From Paraburkholderia agricolaris (lineage in GTDB: Bacteria > Pseudomonadota > Gammaproteobacteria > Burkholderiales > Burkholderiaceae): a stretch of 64,000 nucleotides of DNA. The notes under the pieces were generated by a model. The model did not search any database. It saw nothing but the letters and a program-made list of their open reading frames with translations, and was not told the origin of the DNA. Every line of letters begins with the position of its first letter. Positions within the stretch are counted from its first letter, which is position 1. This document shows positions 45,206-54,976 of the stretch, in pieces. The DNA lies in the NCBI RefSeq assembly GCF_009455635.1, contig NZ_QPER01000001.1:3038001-3102000 (forward strand), in the 5' to 3' direction. The position numbers and the translations under genes are program-made.

Positions 45206-46540
45206 TCAGGCCGCTTCGTCGATATGCGAGCCGAACCACGCCGCAGCGGACAGGTTCAGCTCGGCCAGCACCTCGGGCGTGAGCGCCGCGAAACCTGGCG
45301 GCGCATCCGGTCCGGCCGCGATCGAGGCGGCATCGCCCCCCTCGCCGGCCGTCTCGGCAATCCGCAACAAGGTGCCGAGCGCGCCGCCGCGCGTAACGAT
45401 CGCTTCGCGAATCTGCGGCGCGAGGCCAAGTTTCTCGAGAACCGTTGCGGGCGTGCTGCCGACCACCACGTGAACCAGCGAAAAAATGCCGGTCATGAAA
45501 GCGGCATCGGCAAACTCGTCGTCGCACGGGCGCAGCCAGCCGGCGGCCAACTCCATCAGGCGCGAACGCGTACCGGCCAGTTGCACCAGCGGGTCGGCGC
45601 GCCACGGCAGCTCGCCGCTGTCCGCGTACAACAGCAGTTGCGCCCAGCGGGCGATCTGCCGCGTGCCGGTCGCAAGGATGGCTTCGCGCAGCGAGGCGAT
45701 ATTGCGCCCCAGCCCGAACGCGCTCGAATTGACCAGGCGCAGCAGTTGCACCACCACGCTCGGGTTCAGCTTGAGCTCCGCTTCGAGTTCGATAATCCCG
45801 GCATCGCGCGACAGCAGCGCCAGCAGACGCAGCAGGCCGGGCCGCGGCGAGCGGTTGCGCGGCGCGCTCAGCACCTGCGGCCGGGCGAAAAAGTACCCCT
45901 GGAACAGATCGAAGCCAAGCTCTCGAGCCAGCGCAAAGTCTTCGCGCGTCTCGACCTTCTCCGCGATCAGTGTCTTGCCATGGCTGCGTATCGTCGAGGC
46001 CAGCCGGGCCAGCGCGGGCCGCCCGGTCTGCAGAAAGTCGATCTTGACGATGTCGGCGTACGGCAGCACGGCCAGCAGCTCGTCGGACAGCTCACAGACA
46101 TCGTCGAGCGCCACCTGGAAGCCGGCGCGCCGCAACTCGGCCAGCCGGCGGCCCAGATGCGCATCGAACCGGACGGTTTCCAGGATCTCGAGCACGAAGC
46201 GCTCGGGCGGCATCAAATGGACAATGTCGTTAAAGAGCAGCGCGCGGTCGATGTTGACGAAGCCGCGGTGCTGGCCCAGCACGGCGGCCACGCCAATCCC
46301 GCCGATCGCGCGCGCCACCACCTGCGCGGTTGCCTGGGCGTCGTCGTTGACCTCGGCATAGTTATGCGCGCTGGCTCGAAACAGCAATTCATAAGCGTTG
46401 AGCGCGCCATCGCGATCGAGAATCGGCTGACGGCCCAGATAGACAAACTGTGCTCCCGACGCCGGGTCGGCGTCTTCGGCACCCTGCTCAAGCACCTCGA
46501 CGTGCCGGGGCGTGGCCCTGACAAAGTGACGTTCAGACAT
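45206..46540 (-). CDS. EAL-HDOD signalling protein with degenerate EAL domain (YuxH type)
   Basis: A 444-residue protein. The N-terminal half resembles an EAL phosphodiesterase domain, but the signature reads YELLFR (50-55) and other catalytic acidic residues are missing, while FQGYFFARP matches the domain end. The second half (about 240-430) is an HDOD domain with LRLVNSSAFGLGRNIASLREA. Such proteins are usually adaptors in c-di-GMP or motility control and are not expected to hydrolyse c-di-GMP. A paralogue with the same plan lies at 50332-51720. Confidence 0.88.
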   Translation of the reverse strand: MSERHFVRATPRHVEVLEQGAEDADPASGAQFVYLGRQPILDRDGALNAYELLFRASAHNYAEVNDDAQATAQVVARAIGGIGVAAVLGQHRGFVNIDRALLFNDIVHLMPPERFVLEILETVRFDAHLGRRLAELRRAGFQVALDDVCELSDELLAVLPYADIVKIDFLQTGRPALARLASTIRSHGKTLIAEKVETREDFALARELGFDLFQGYFFARPQVLSAPRNRSPRPGLLRLLALLSRDAGIIELEAELKLNPSVVVQLLRLVNSSAFGLGRNIASLREAILATGTRQIARWAQLLLYADSGELPWRADPLVQLAGTRSRLMELAAGWLRPCDDEFADAAFMTGIFSLVHVVVGSTPATVLEKLGLAPQIREAIVTRGGALGTLLRIAETAGEGGDAASIAAGPDAPPGFAALTPEVLAELNLSAAAWFGSHIDEAA

Positions 46541-46838
46541 GGCTCATCGGTGCAAGTGTTCGGAAAGCTACGCAGCGACGTCTCAGCCGGCACTGCACAA
46601 CGGGTTTGCCGTATTAACGGACGCGAGGCCGCTGCACTTTAACCGAATCGCCGCCGCCACGACGGCACCCCGCTTCGCCGCTTCCTTACCCTTTGTTTTT
46701 TGTAGCGGGCGCTAAAGATTTCCCGCCGCGGGTCGTTATCTTGTTCTGATGGGGCGGCCTGATACCTCTTGACCGCCCGGACACGGTGGGCGGCGAGCCG
46801 CCCCGCCTGCAGACGAACACAGGTTGCCAGCGACAAAC

Positions 46839-48653
46839 ATGGAAGCGAACAGGATCACCGCGCCCCGCCGGGGCTCCTTGCGAACGGTCATCGACCGGTT
46901 TCGTGCGCTCGGCCGGCGCGCCTACGGCAAGCCGGAGCCACGCGCAAGCCGCACGGCGCAACTGGAACAGGTGGTCGGCGCCGTCGACCTGCTGGCGCAC
47001 ATCGACGAAGAACTGCGCTTCCTCTACGTTTCCGACGCCAGCCTGCGCTTCATCGGCTATCACCGGGAATACCTCGAGACCATCACGCTGCACGATCTCA
47101 TGGCGCCCGCCGACGTGCCGCGCCTCGACGCGCTGCTGACGCGCGCCACGGCCACGGGGAACGTCGAGAAAGCCACGCTCGGCCTGATCAAGTCGCTGAC
47201 CTATCCGATCACGGTCGAGCTGCGCGTGGTGCGCAGCAGCCACGACGGCACCGACGGCTACGCGATCGCCGGTTTCGACGTGTCCGCCTGGCGCGCCACC
47301 GAGGAGCGCCTGACCCAGGCATTGCACCTGGACCGCCTGACCAACCTGGCCAATCAGTCGGCGCTGATCCCCACGCTGCTCGACGCGCAACAGCAGGCCG
47401 ACGCCCACGGCACACCGGCCGCCCTGCTGCTGCTCGACCTCGACGACTATCAGCGCGTGAACCGCGCGCTCGGCTACGATGCCGGCGACGAGATGCTGCG
47501 CGATACCGCGCGGCGTCTATTGAATATGACGAGCCCGAACGAGACGGTGGCGCGGGTGGCCAGCGACGAGTTCGCGATCCTCGTGAAGCCGGCCGCGAGC
47601 CGCACGGACGCGGCCGCCGCGGCCGAAGCGCTGGCGCGCCGCCTGTTGACCGCGATCCAGCAGCCATATGTCTTTAGCGGCCAGCAGGTGCATCTGTCGG
47701 CGAGCATCGGCATTGCGCTCTATCCCGACGTGCGTCACGCCAACGATACCGCCGCGCACGACACACACCTGCTGCGCTGGGCCGACCATGCGCTGCTGCA
47801 GGCCAAGGCCGCCGGCGGCAACACGCTCGCCTTCTACGTACCGGACGACAATCCCGCCGACGCCGAGCGCCTGAAGCTGGAAGCCGACCTTTACGACGGC
47901 GTGCGCAACGGCGAGTTCTCGCTGCATTTCCAGCCGATCACGAGCAGCCGCACGCACGGCGTGGTCGGCGTCGAAGCGCTGATCCGCTGGTTGCACCCCG
48001 TGCACGGCCTGGTTCCCCCGTCGATGTTCATTCCGCTCGCGGAATCGATCGGCCTGATCAACTTCCTCGGCAACTGGGTGTTGAAGGTCGCCTGCATGCA
48101 GTTGATCCAGTGGGATGCACAAGGCATCACGCTGCAATACGTGGCCGTCAACGTGTCGCCGCAGCAGTTCCGCGATCCGCGCTTTAAAGACGCCGTGCGC
48201 GAAGCGATCGAGCTGACGGGCATCGATCCGCGCCGCCTCGTGTTCGAGATCACCGAAAGCCTGCTGATGCATGACCCTGCTCACGCCAAGGGTTTGCTCG
48301 AAGAGTTGACGGCGATGGGTATCCGCTTTGCGGTCGACGACTTCGGTACCGGCTATTCGAGTCTGGCTTACCTGCAACGATTCCCCCTGGCCAAACTCAA
48401 GATCGACAGGAGTTTTGTCGAGAATCTGCTAACCTCCCGGAACGATCAGGCAATCGTTAGCGCGGTCGTCGGACTCGCACAGACACTCGATCTCGAACTG
48501 GTCGCCGAGGGCGTCGAAACGGAAGCCCAGCGCACCCTGCTCACCGAGATGGGTTGCGACCACATACAGGGATGGCTCGTCTGCAAGGCGCTGCCGTCCG
48601 ACGAACTCGCGCAGCGATTCGAAGCGCGCACGCTGCACCTGCACACCGCATAA
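46839..48653 (+). CDS. PAS-GGDEF-EAL protein, degenerate GGDEF, intact EAL
   Basis: A 604-residue protein with a PAS-like sensor (about 45-150), a GGDEF domain (160-330) and an EAL domain (345-600). The GGDEF signature reads ASDEF (241-245), so cyclase activity is unlikely. The EAL domain keeps its key motifs: EALIRW, NVSPQQF, FEITES, DDFGTGYSSL, KIDRSF, AEGVET and HIQGW. It should be a c-di-GMP phosphodiesterase, with the GGDEF half perhaps sensing GTP. The ATG at 46839 is used; upstream only a TTG is available. No membrane helix is present. Confidence 0.9.
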   Translation: MEANRITAPRRGSLRTVIDRFRALGRRAYGKPEPRASRTAQLEQVVGAVDLLAHIDEELRFLYVSDASLRFIGYHREYLETITLHDLMAPADVPRLDALLTRATATGNVEKATLGLIKSLTYPITVELRVVRSSHDGTDGYAIAGFDVSAWRATEERLTQALHLDRLTNLANQSALIPTLLDAQQQADAHGTPAALLLLDLDDYQRVNRALGYDAGDEMLRDTARRLLNMTSPNETVARVASDEFAILVKPAASRTDAAAAAEALARRLLTAIQQPYVFSGQQVHLSASIGIALYPDVRHANDTAAHDTHLLRWADHALLQAKAAGGNTLAFYVPDDNPADAERLKLEADLYDGVRNGEFSLHFQPITSSRTHGVVGVEALIRWLHPVHGLVPPSMFIPLAESIGLINFLGNWVLKVACMQLIQWDAQGITLQYVAVNVSPQQFRDPRFKDAVREAIELTGIDPRRLVFEITESLLMHDPAHAKGLLEELTAMGIRFAVDDFGTGYSSLAYLQRFPLAKLKIDRSFVENLLTSRNDQAIVSAVVGLAQTLDLELVAEGVETEAQRTLLTEMGCDHIQGWLVCKALPSDELAQRFEARTLHLHTA

Positions 48654-48744
48654 CGATGCAGACAATACTCGTGCGCAGCGCAAGATGCCGGCCTGATGCC
48701 GGCGTGGCACTCTTTGGAACATGTATGGCTTTTGCGGGACTCAC

Positions 48745-50202
48745 ATGGTAAAGGCGGCGGTGCTCGACCGGCTCTGGACGCGAATGAGCGAGCGCGGCGA
48801 TTTCCCCATGCTGTCGCAGTCGTTGCGTACCACCATGGCGGCGATGAACAACGACGACCTCGACTTCACCGGCCTCGTGCAGGTCGTCTTATCGGATTTC
48901 GCCCTGACGCAAAAAGTGCTGCGGCTCGCCAACTCGGCCATGTACATGGCGTTCGGCGGCAACATCACCACCGTGTCGCGCGCCCTGATGGTGCTCGGCA
49001 TGGACGCAGTCGGCCATCTGGTGGTCGGTCTGAAAATCGTCGATCACTTTCATCACAGCGCGCCACGCCGCATCGACGCGAAACTCGAATTGAACCGCAC
49101 GCTGCTGTCAGGCTGCGTCGCGCGCAAGCTGACCGAGCGCGGCGATCTGCGTGCCGGCGAGGAAGCCGTGGTCTGCACGCTGATGCGCCAGATCGGCAAG
49201 CTGCTGGTGGTGTTCTATCTCGACGCGGAGTGGGATCAGATCCGCCGCCATATCGACGACGGCACGCTCGAAGCCGATGCCTGCGTACTGGTGCTCGGCG
49301 TCACGTTCGAGGAAATCGGCGCCGAAGCCGCGGTGCGCTGGCGCTTGCCCGACATGATCCGTTCGGGCATGGGCGAGTTCGACCCGCTGGATGTCGAACA
49401 GCCGCGCCAGGTGCAGTGGCTGCGCGCCATCACCAACTATTCGACGGCGGTCGCCGACGTGCTGACCCAGCAGAACATGCCGGACTGGGAGCGCGAAGAA
49501 CGCATCGCCGAACTGGCGCGGCAATACAGCTACGCACTGAATACCGATCCGGACGTGCTGCATCAGATGAGCGTCGCGCTCGCCCGCGAAGAAGGCGGCG
49601 ACGGCGTGATGCGCGAGATCGTGGAATTGCGCGCCAATGCGGACGCGATCGCGCGCGAGGCGCTCGATCCGCAAGCGCGCATCGCGGCGGGTGTGGGCGA
49701 TCTGCGCGGCCTGCCCGACAGCAGCCCGCTCGCGCCGGCGCTGGCCCTGGCCGCGGAAACCGTGCTGGCGGCGCTCGGTTTTGCGCGCACTGTCGTGTTC
49801 GTCAAACACAGCAACGGTACGTTCAAGGCGCGCCTCGGGCTCGGTCCGAAGATCGACGCGGCCATGCCGAAGCTGTCGTTCAATACCGCGTTCGAACCCG
49901 ACGTGTTTCATCTGGCAATCGCGAACTCGGTGGGCATCTTCATCGAGAATGCACGCGACCCGAAGATGGTGGCGCGCTTACCCGAATGGTTCCGACGTTC
50001 GTTCGACGATGCCCGCGCGTTCGTGCTATTGCCGGTAGTCGACGAAACCGATCAGACAGTGGCGCTGCTCTACGGCGACTGGTCGCATACTCACGAGCCC
50101 CGACGAATATCGCAGAAGGAAATGAGCGCGTTGAATGAGCTGGCGAGGGAGTTAGGACGTTTTTTCGGCCTGGGGCAGATGCAGGAAATGGAGACGATGT
50201 GA
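48745..50202 (+). CDS. HDOD-domain protein with GAF-like C-terminal domain
   Basis: A 485-residue protein. The HDOD domain occupies about residues 20-230 (FPMLSQSLRTTMAAM, SDFALTQKVLRLANSAMYMA, ALMVLGMDAVGHLVVGL). The C-terminal part (about 320-485) resembles a GAF domain: ALGFARTVVFVKHSNGTF, then DARAFVLLPVVDETDQTVAL and LLYGDW. The start at 48745 has GGGA at proper spacing; an ATG at 48721 is also in frame. It lies between the two c-di-GMP-type genes and probably shares their signalling role. The HDOD function is generally regulatory. Confidence 0.87.
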   Translation: MVKAAVLDRLWTRMSERGDFPMLSQSLRTTMAAMNNDDLDFTGLVQVVLSDFALTQKVLRLANSAMYMAFGGNITTVSRALMVLGMDAVGHLVVGLKIVDHFHHSAPRRIDAKLELNRTLLSGCVARKLTERGDLRAGEEAVVCTLMRQIGKLLVVFYLDAEWDQIRRHIDDGTLEADACVLVLGVTFEEIGAEAAVRWRLPDMIRSGMGEFDPLDVEQPRQVQWLRAITNYSTAVADVLTQQNMPDWEREERIAELARQYSYALNTDPDVLHQMSVALAREEGGDGVMREIVELRANADAIAREALDPQARIAAGVGDLRGLPDSSPLAPALALAAETVLAALGFARTVVFVKHSNGTFKARLGLGPKIDAAMPKLSFNTAFEPDVFHLAIANSVGIFIENARDPKMVARLPEWFRRSFDDARAFVLLPVVDETDQTVALLYGDWSHTHEPRRISQKEMSALNELARELGRFFGLGQMQEMETM

Positions 50203-50291
50203 AGACGTGGCGTGATCGTTGATCGCGGTGCTTCACTCTCACCGGTTTTGTATTTGCCCTAAGTCGCGACGCTCAGATGTGTAAAGTGTAA

Positions 50292-50318
50292 AGGCCGGCA
50301 TGCGCAGCATGCCGGCCT
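50292..50318. terminator. hairpin between convergent HDOD genes
   Basis: AGGCCGGCATGC and GCATGCCGGCCT form a 12-bp perfect stem with a 3-base loop. No long T-run follows, but its place between two convergent genes suggests a shared transcription end. Confidence 0.6.
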
Positions 50319-50331
50319 CTGAACTCAATCT

Positions 50332-51720
50332 TCAATCCTCGATCCGCTCCAGACCCTCGGCGCTGTGATCCCCGACGCCGGCCCAGGCGCCCGCCGCCAA
50401 GCCAAGCAGCGCGATCTCTTCCACCGTCAACGGTTGCAAACGCGCGCACAAGGCATCAAGCTCGTCCCACGCGCCGCGCTCGAGCGCTTCGACCGCGGTC
50501 AGCAACAAGCCCAGCACGCCCTGCCGATGCAGAATGCCCGCCTGGATCGGCCGCGACAGCGTCAACACATTCAGCGTGCTTTCGAGCGAACCGCCGAACA
50601 CCGCATCGACAAACGAAAACACGCCGGTCAGAAACGCCGCATCGGCTTCATCGCGCCCGGCTTCAGGCAAGCGCTCGATCGCCAGTTCCATGAACCGCGC
50701 ACGGGTTGCCGCGAGTTGCAGCAGAGGATCGTCTTCCAACGCCACCTTGCGGCCGTCCGCATACAACAGCAACTGGGTCCAGCGCGCGATCCGGTTCGTG
50801 CCGGTTGCGTTGATCGCTTCGCGCAGTGTCGTGACCTTGTGGCCAACTGCAAGTCCGCTCGAATTCGCCAGCTTCATCAGATGCATGACCAGCACCGGAT
50901 TCAACTTGAGTTCAGCTTCGAGTTGCGCGACGGTCGGGTCGCCCGACAGTAGCTGCAGCAGATTCAGCAAGGCATGCCGCGGTGCACTGACACGCCGCGT
51001 TGTCGAAGTCTGAGCACGCGCGAAGAAGTAGCCCTGAAAACGGTCGAAACCGAGACCGTGCGCGGCTTCAAAATCGGCCTGCAAATCGAGACCCTGCGCG
51101 ATCAATAACTTGCCCGCCGATTTGAGCACGCTCGTCAATTTGGGCAACAGTGCCGGCGACGCGTGCGTGAAATCGATCTTCACGACTTCCGCGTAGGGCA
51201 GCAGTTTCGCAAACGTTTCATCGGGCTGCGTCACTTCGTCGAGTACGAAGCGATAGCGCCGGCCGTGCAACTGGACGATACGCGCAATCAGTTCATCGTC
51301 GACGTGCATGGACGGCGACAATTCAAACATGAAGCGCTCAGCAGGCAGGTGCAGAATCGAATCGTCGAACAGCATCTCGCGGCTTACATCCACGTAAGCT
51401 GGATGCCCGGTGAGCGCACTACGCACATTGCTGTGCAGCAGACCGCGCAGTACGGCGCGCGCCACGCGTTGCGCCGGCTCGGGCGCGCGGCCCGGCAAGC
51501 CATCGGCGGCCGCGGCCGCGGCCGCGGTCGGATCGGCGCCATGGGCAGCCGTCGCGTCGAGTTCGTCGGCTGCGGGCAGGTCCGGTGCGCGCACCTTGAC
51601 TTCATAGCCGCACAGCATGCCGTCACGATTCAGAATCGGCTGCCGCGCGAAGCTGGCGTTCAATTGCGCATCGTCCGAAGCCCTCGCCTGCCTCGGATTC
51701 TCGATTGCGATGCTGGTCAT
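50332..51720 (-). CDS. EAL-HDOD signalling protein with degenerate EAL domain, second copy
   Basis: A 462-residue paralogue of the 45206-46540 protein. The EAL-like half reads GYEVKVRAP at the EAL position and has an Ala/Asp-rich insertion around residues 58-75 (ADPTAAAAAAADG). FQGYFFARAQ and the HDOD segment LMKLANSSGLAVGHKV match the paralogue. Catalytic acidic residues are absent, so it probably binds ligand or partners rather than hydrolysing c-di-GMP. GGGGAG precedes the ATG at 51720. Confidence 0.86.
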   Translation of the reverse strand: MTSIAIENPRQARASDDAQLNASFARQPILNRDGMLCGYEVKVRAPDLPAADELDATAAHGADPTAAAAAAADGLPGRAPEPAQRVARAVLRGLLHSNVRSALTGHPAYVDVSREMLFDDSILHLPAERFMFELSPSMHVDDELIARIVQLHGRRYRFVLDEVTQPDETFAKLLPYAEVVKIDFTHASPALLPKLTSVLKSAGKLLIAQGLDLQADFEAAHGLGFDRFQGYFFARAQTSTTRRVSAPRHALLNLLQLLSGDPTVAQLEAELKLNPVLVMHLMKLANSSGLAVGHKVTTLREAINATGTNRIARWTQLLLYADGRKVALEDDPLLQLAATRARFMELAIERLPEAGRDEADAAFLTGVFSFVDAVFGGSLESTLNVLTLSRPIQAGILHRQGVLGLLLTAVEALERGAWDELDALCARLQPLTVEEIALLGLAAGAWAGVGDHSAEGLERIED

Positions 51721-52018
51721 TCTGCTCCCCCGCAAAGCGCCGCCCCGGCGCTTACTGCTGTATTTTGGTTTTCGCTGCACCCATTGCGCACATCCAGAAC
51801 CTGAAGCCCTTTGGGTACGCGGTACGCCCGGCGATTTTAGCGCAGGCCATCGCGCGCGGACATGTCAACGCCGCAATATCTCGAAATAATTGGAGGTAAT
51901 TGAGTGCCCGTCTCGCTGAAGGTCGGGACAGAATCGACGATACTCTTGTGCAGTGCAAAAGCATTCCGTCACGTGCACCACTTTGCAGCAGTCCCGCCTC
52001 TAACCACCAAGGAAAATC

Positions 52019-52777
52019 ATGGACGTCAAAAGCGTGCTGTCAAATGCCTTCGCGATGCCGATCACGAGCCCGGCATTTCCGATGGGGCCATATCGTTTCA
52101 TCGACCGGGAATTCCTGATCATTACCTACCGTACCGATCCGGACAAACTGCGCGCCGTGGTGCCCGAGCCGCTCGAGATCGGCGAGCCGCTGGTGCATTA
52201 CGAATTCATTCGCATGCCTGATTCGACCGGTTTCGGCGACTATACGGAAAGCGGTCAGGTGATCCCGGTGTCGTACAACGGTGTGGCAGGCAGCTACACG
52301 CTGGCCATGTATCTGGACGACCATCCGCCGATCGCCGGTGGCCGCGAACTGTGGGGTTTTCCGAAGAAACTCGCGTCACCGGTGCTCGAAGTCCACACCG
52401 ACACACTCGTCGGCACGCTCGATTACGGCCCGGTGCGCGTTGCCACCGGCACGATGGGCTACAAGCATCGGCAACTGGATCTCGCGCAACAGCAGAAACG
52501 CCTTGAAGCGCCGAACTTCCTGCTGAAGGTGATTCCGCACGTCGACGGTACGCCGCGTATTTGCGAACTGGTGCGCTACTACCTGCAGGACATCACCCTG
52601 AAGGGTGCATGGACGGGTCCCGCATCGCTCGAACTCGCGCCGCATGCGCTGGCGCCGGTCGCCGAATTGCCTGTGCTCGAAATCGTCGAGGCCCGGCATC
52701 TTCTGGCCGATCTGACGCTCGGACTCGGTGAGGTCGCATTCGATTATCTCGATCAGCCGAAGGCCAACCTTCGCTGA
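52019..52777 (+). CDS. adc: acetoacetate decarboxylase
   Basis: A 252-residue enzyme that would convert acetoacetate to acetone and CO2. The Schiff-base lysine lies in [13 protein letters not shown] (Lys116 or its neighbour), the strongest family mark; [17 protein letters not shown] and [16 protein letters not shown] also fit. The start is the ATG after an AAGGAAA-like ribosome binding site (AAGGAAAATC). It stands alone, followed by a hairpin. Confidence 0.92.
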   Translation: MDVKSVLSNAFAMPITSPAFPMGPYRFIDREFLIITYRTDPDKLRAVVPEPLEIGEPLVHYEFIRMPDSTGFGDYTESGQVIPVSYNGVAGSYTLAMYLDDHPPIAGGRELWGFPKKLASPVLEVHTDTLVGTLDYGPVRVATGTMGYKHRQLDLAQQQKRLEAPNFLLKVIPHVDGTPRICELVRYYLQDITLKGAWTGPASLELAPHALAPVAELPVLEIVEARHLLADLTLGLGEVAFDYLDQPKANLR

Positions 52778-52813
52778 TCGGCTGCGGCGCCACCGCATAC
52801 GTGGCGCTCCAGA

Positions 52814-52843
52814 TGCAAACGGCCGCATCAGCGGCCGTTTGCA
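52814..52843. terminator. hairpin after the acetoacetate decarboxylase gene
   Basis: TGCAAACGGCCGC and GCGGCCGTTTGCA form a 13-bp perfect stem with a 4-base loop between the decarboxylase and the convergent binding-protein gene. There is no T-run, but it is well placed to end both transcripts. Confidence 0.65.
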
Positions 52844-52889
52844 TCTCACGTTTGCATCTCATTCACTCAGTTCGCTCGATTCACACGCT

Positions 52890-53684
52890 TTACTTCAACA
52901 CCACCTTCACGTCGAAATACTTGGCGGCGAAGCGGTCGATCGTGCCGTCGGCCTTCAGTTCCCTGAGCGCCTGGTTCAACGCGTCCTTCAACGCCTTGTC
53001 GCCCTTGCGAATGCCGAAGCCCACACCCGCGCCGAGCAGCTTCTCATCCGTGACGGGCGGGCCGGCGAATTCGAAGCCCGCGCCTTGCGGCTTCTTCAGG
53101 AAGCCCTTCGAGGCCGCTTCCGCATCCTGGAATGCGGCGTCCAGACGACCCGACGCGAGATCGGCGTAGATCTGATCCTGCGTCTGATACGGCACGACGT
53201 CGACACCCGCCGGCGCCCAGCGCGCCTTCGCATACGTTTCCTGAATCGTGCCTTGCAGCACGCCGACGTGCTTACCCTTGAGCGAGGCCGGCGTAGGCAG
53301 CAGACCACTGCCCTTCTTCGCGATCATCTGATTCGGGATCGTGTAGATCGGGTCGGTGAAATCGATGGCCTGACGGCGCTGTTCCGTGATCGTCATGTCC
53401 GAGTTGATCGCGTTGAACTTGCGCGCTTCCAGTGCCGGAATCAGGCCGTCAAACGAATTCTCGACCCATACGCATTTCGCCTTCAGCTTTGCGCAGACAG
53501 CATTGCCGACGTCGATATCAAAACCTTGCAACTCGCCCGACGGCGACTTCGATTCGAACGGCGCATACGACGCCTCGACACCAAAGCGCACTTCCTTGAT
53601 ATCCGCCGCGGATGCGACGCCTGCCGTTACCGTTGCCGTCGCGAACAGCGCGAGCGCGGCCATGTTTCGCCAATTGATCTTCAT
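52890..53684 (-). CDS. ABC transporter periplasmic binding protein for basic amino acids
   Basis: A 264-residue exported binding protein. The signal peptide is MKINWRNMAALALFATATVT, ending in ASA near 26. The mature part has the family marks VRFGVEASYAPFESKSPSGE, LQGFDIDVGNAVCAKL and GRLDAAFQDAEAASKGF. It resembles lysine/arginine/ornithine-binding proteins (ArgT/HisJ/AotJ). No permease or ATPase genes adjoin it. Arginine uptake would fit the aru operon nearby. AGGAAC lies upstream of the start. Confidence 0.9.
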   Translation of the reverse strand: MKINWRNMAALALFATATVTAGVASAADIKEVRFGVEASYAPFESKSPSGELQGFDIDVGNAVCAKLKAKCVWVENSFDGLIPALEARKFNAINSDMTITEQRRQAIDFTDPIYTIPNQMIAKKGSGLLPTPASLKGKHVGVLQGTIQETYAKARWAPAGVDVVPYQTQDQIYADLASGRLDAAFQDAEAASKGFLKKPQGAGFEFAGPPVTDEKLLGAGVGFGIRKGDKALKDALNQALRELKADGTIDRFAAKYFDVKVVLK

Positions 53685-53941
53685 TACGGGTGTTCCTCTA
53701 CGGTATTGAATAAGACGAAGCCGAATCCGGGCCAGCATGATTGCCGCGCCAAAAATGCGATTCAAACTCCAGCGGCCGCTGTGGTGCAGCGCAACAGCCG
53801 CGCGGGCGGAATTGTACAGGCTTCCCAATGCACGCCTGGCGGGCGCGTCCGCGCGCACCTCGTTTGACGAAGCCGTCCCGGCGCGCATAAAGGCGCAATT
53901 GCGTGTCGCGTTCAGGCAAAAAAATACCCGTGCGCAAGCGG

Positions 53942-54850
53942 TCAGCGCGCCCCGTCGCCGGCAACGAAATCGTCTTCGAGCCGCCGTGAAAGATGCGTGT
54001 AGACCGCCGCGACATGCGGCAGATGACGCGATTCAGGATGCGCGAGCACCCAGACCTGCGATTCGGCTTCGTCGAGCGGCGGCGTCAGTTGTACGAGATC
54101 GTCCCGGTCGCGCGCGAGAAAGGTCGGGAAGATGCCAACGCCAAAGCCGCGCACCACCATCTCGAACACCGCCATCACGCTATTGGTCTTGTAACGAGGT
54201 TCGACCGCGGGGCAATGACGCTTGCGCCACAGAATCGATGGATGATCGCCGAGCGAGCCGTCGGGTGCCGCCCAGTCGCAGCGCGACAGCGCATCGGCGT
54301 CGCTTGCATGAATGCCGCTCGCCTTCGCGGCGAACACCGCGATACGCAGCGGGCCGACATGTTTGCCCACCAGATGATCCGGCGCGCGGCGCGTGGCGCG
54401 CACGGCAATGTCGGCGTCGCGTTTGGTCAGGCTCGCGAGGCTGTTGGTGGCCGTCAACTCAAACGACAACGCCGGATGCAGTGCCGCGAAATCACGCAAT
54501 GCGGGCAGCACGAGACCATAGAGCACGGTGTCGGTAGTCGTGACGTGAACACTGCCAGACACGCGGTCGCTGCTCGCCTGCACGGTCGAGCGCGCCGCCG
54601 CCAGTTCGCTTTCGATGCGTTCGGCATGGCGCGCCAGTTGTGCGCCAAGCGGTGTCGCGCGATAGCCGCTGCGCGAACGCTCGAACAAACGCTGACCCAG
54701 TCCGCGTTCAATCCGCTGCACGGAGCGAAAAATCGTCGACGCATCGATGCCCAGACGCAGCGCCGCTTCCGCCAGCGTGCCGGCGCGCACCAGTGCAAGG
54801 ATGGTCTGGGTATCCGCCGACGTCAGTTCGTATTGCGTTTTTGCACGCAT
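53942..54850 (-). CDS. LysR-family transcriptional regulator
   Basis: A 302-residue LysR protein. The HTH is LAEAALRLGIDASTIFRSVQ, and the C-terminal effector domain has the DADIAVRATRRAPDHLVGK segment typical of the AmpR/GcvA-like LysR group. It starts at 54850 (MRAKTQYEL) and is divergent from the glutathione S-transferase gene, 126 bp away, so it may regulate that gene. Confidence 0.9.
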   Translation of the reverse strand: MRAKTQYELTSADTQTILALVRAGTLAEAALRLGIDASTIFRSVQRIERGLGQRLFERSRSGYRATPLGAQLARHAERIESELAAARSTVQASSDRVSGSVHVTTTDTVLYGLVLPALRDFAALHPALSFELTATNSLASLTKRDADIAVRATRRAPDHLVGKHVGPLRIAVFAAKASGIHASDADALSRCDWAAPDGSLGDHPSILWRKRHCPAVEPRYKTNSVMAVFEMVVRGFGVGIFPTFLARDRDDLVQLTPPLDEAESQVWVLAHPESRHLPHVAAVYTHLSRRLEDDFVAGDGAR

Positions 54851-54976
54851 GGTTTGGCAAGCCGCCTGTTTATTCTGAATGCGATCCGCGCTACTTTTAC
54901 CACATCGACTTGTCGGCCGACGAGCCTTGCCACCGGCGCCTGCCGGAACTTCACTCTCGTTTTTAGCGGTGACACC

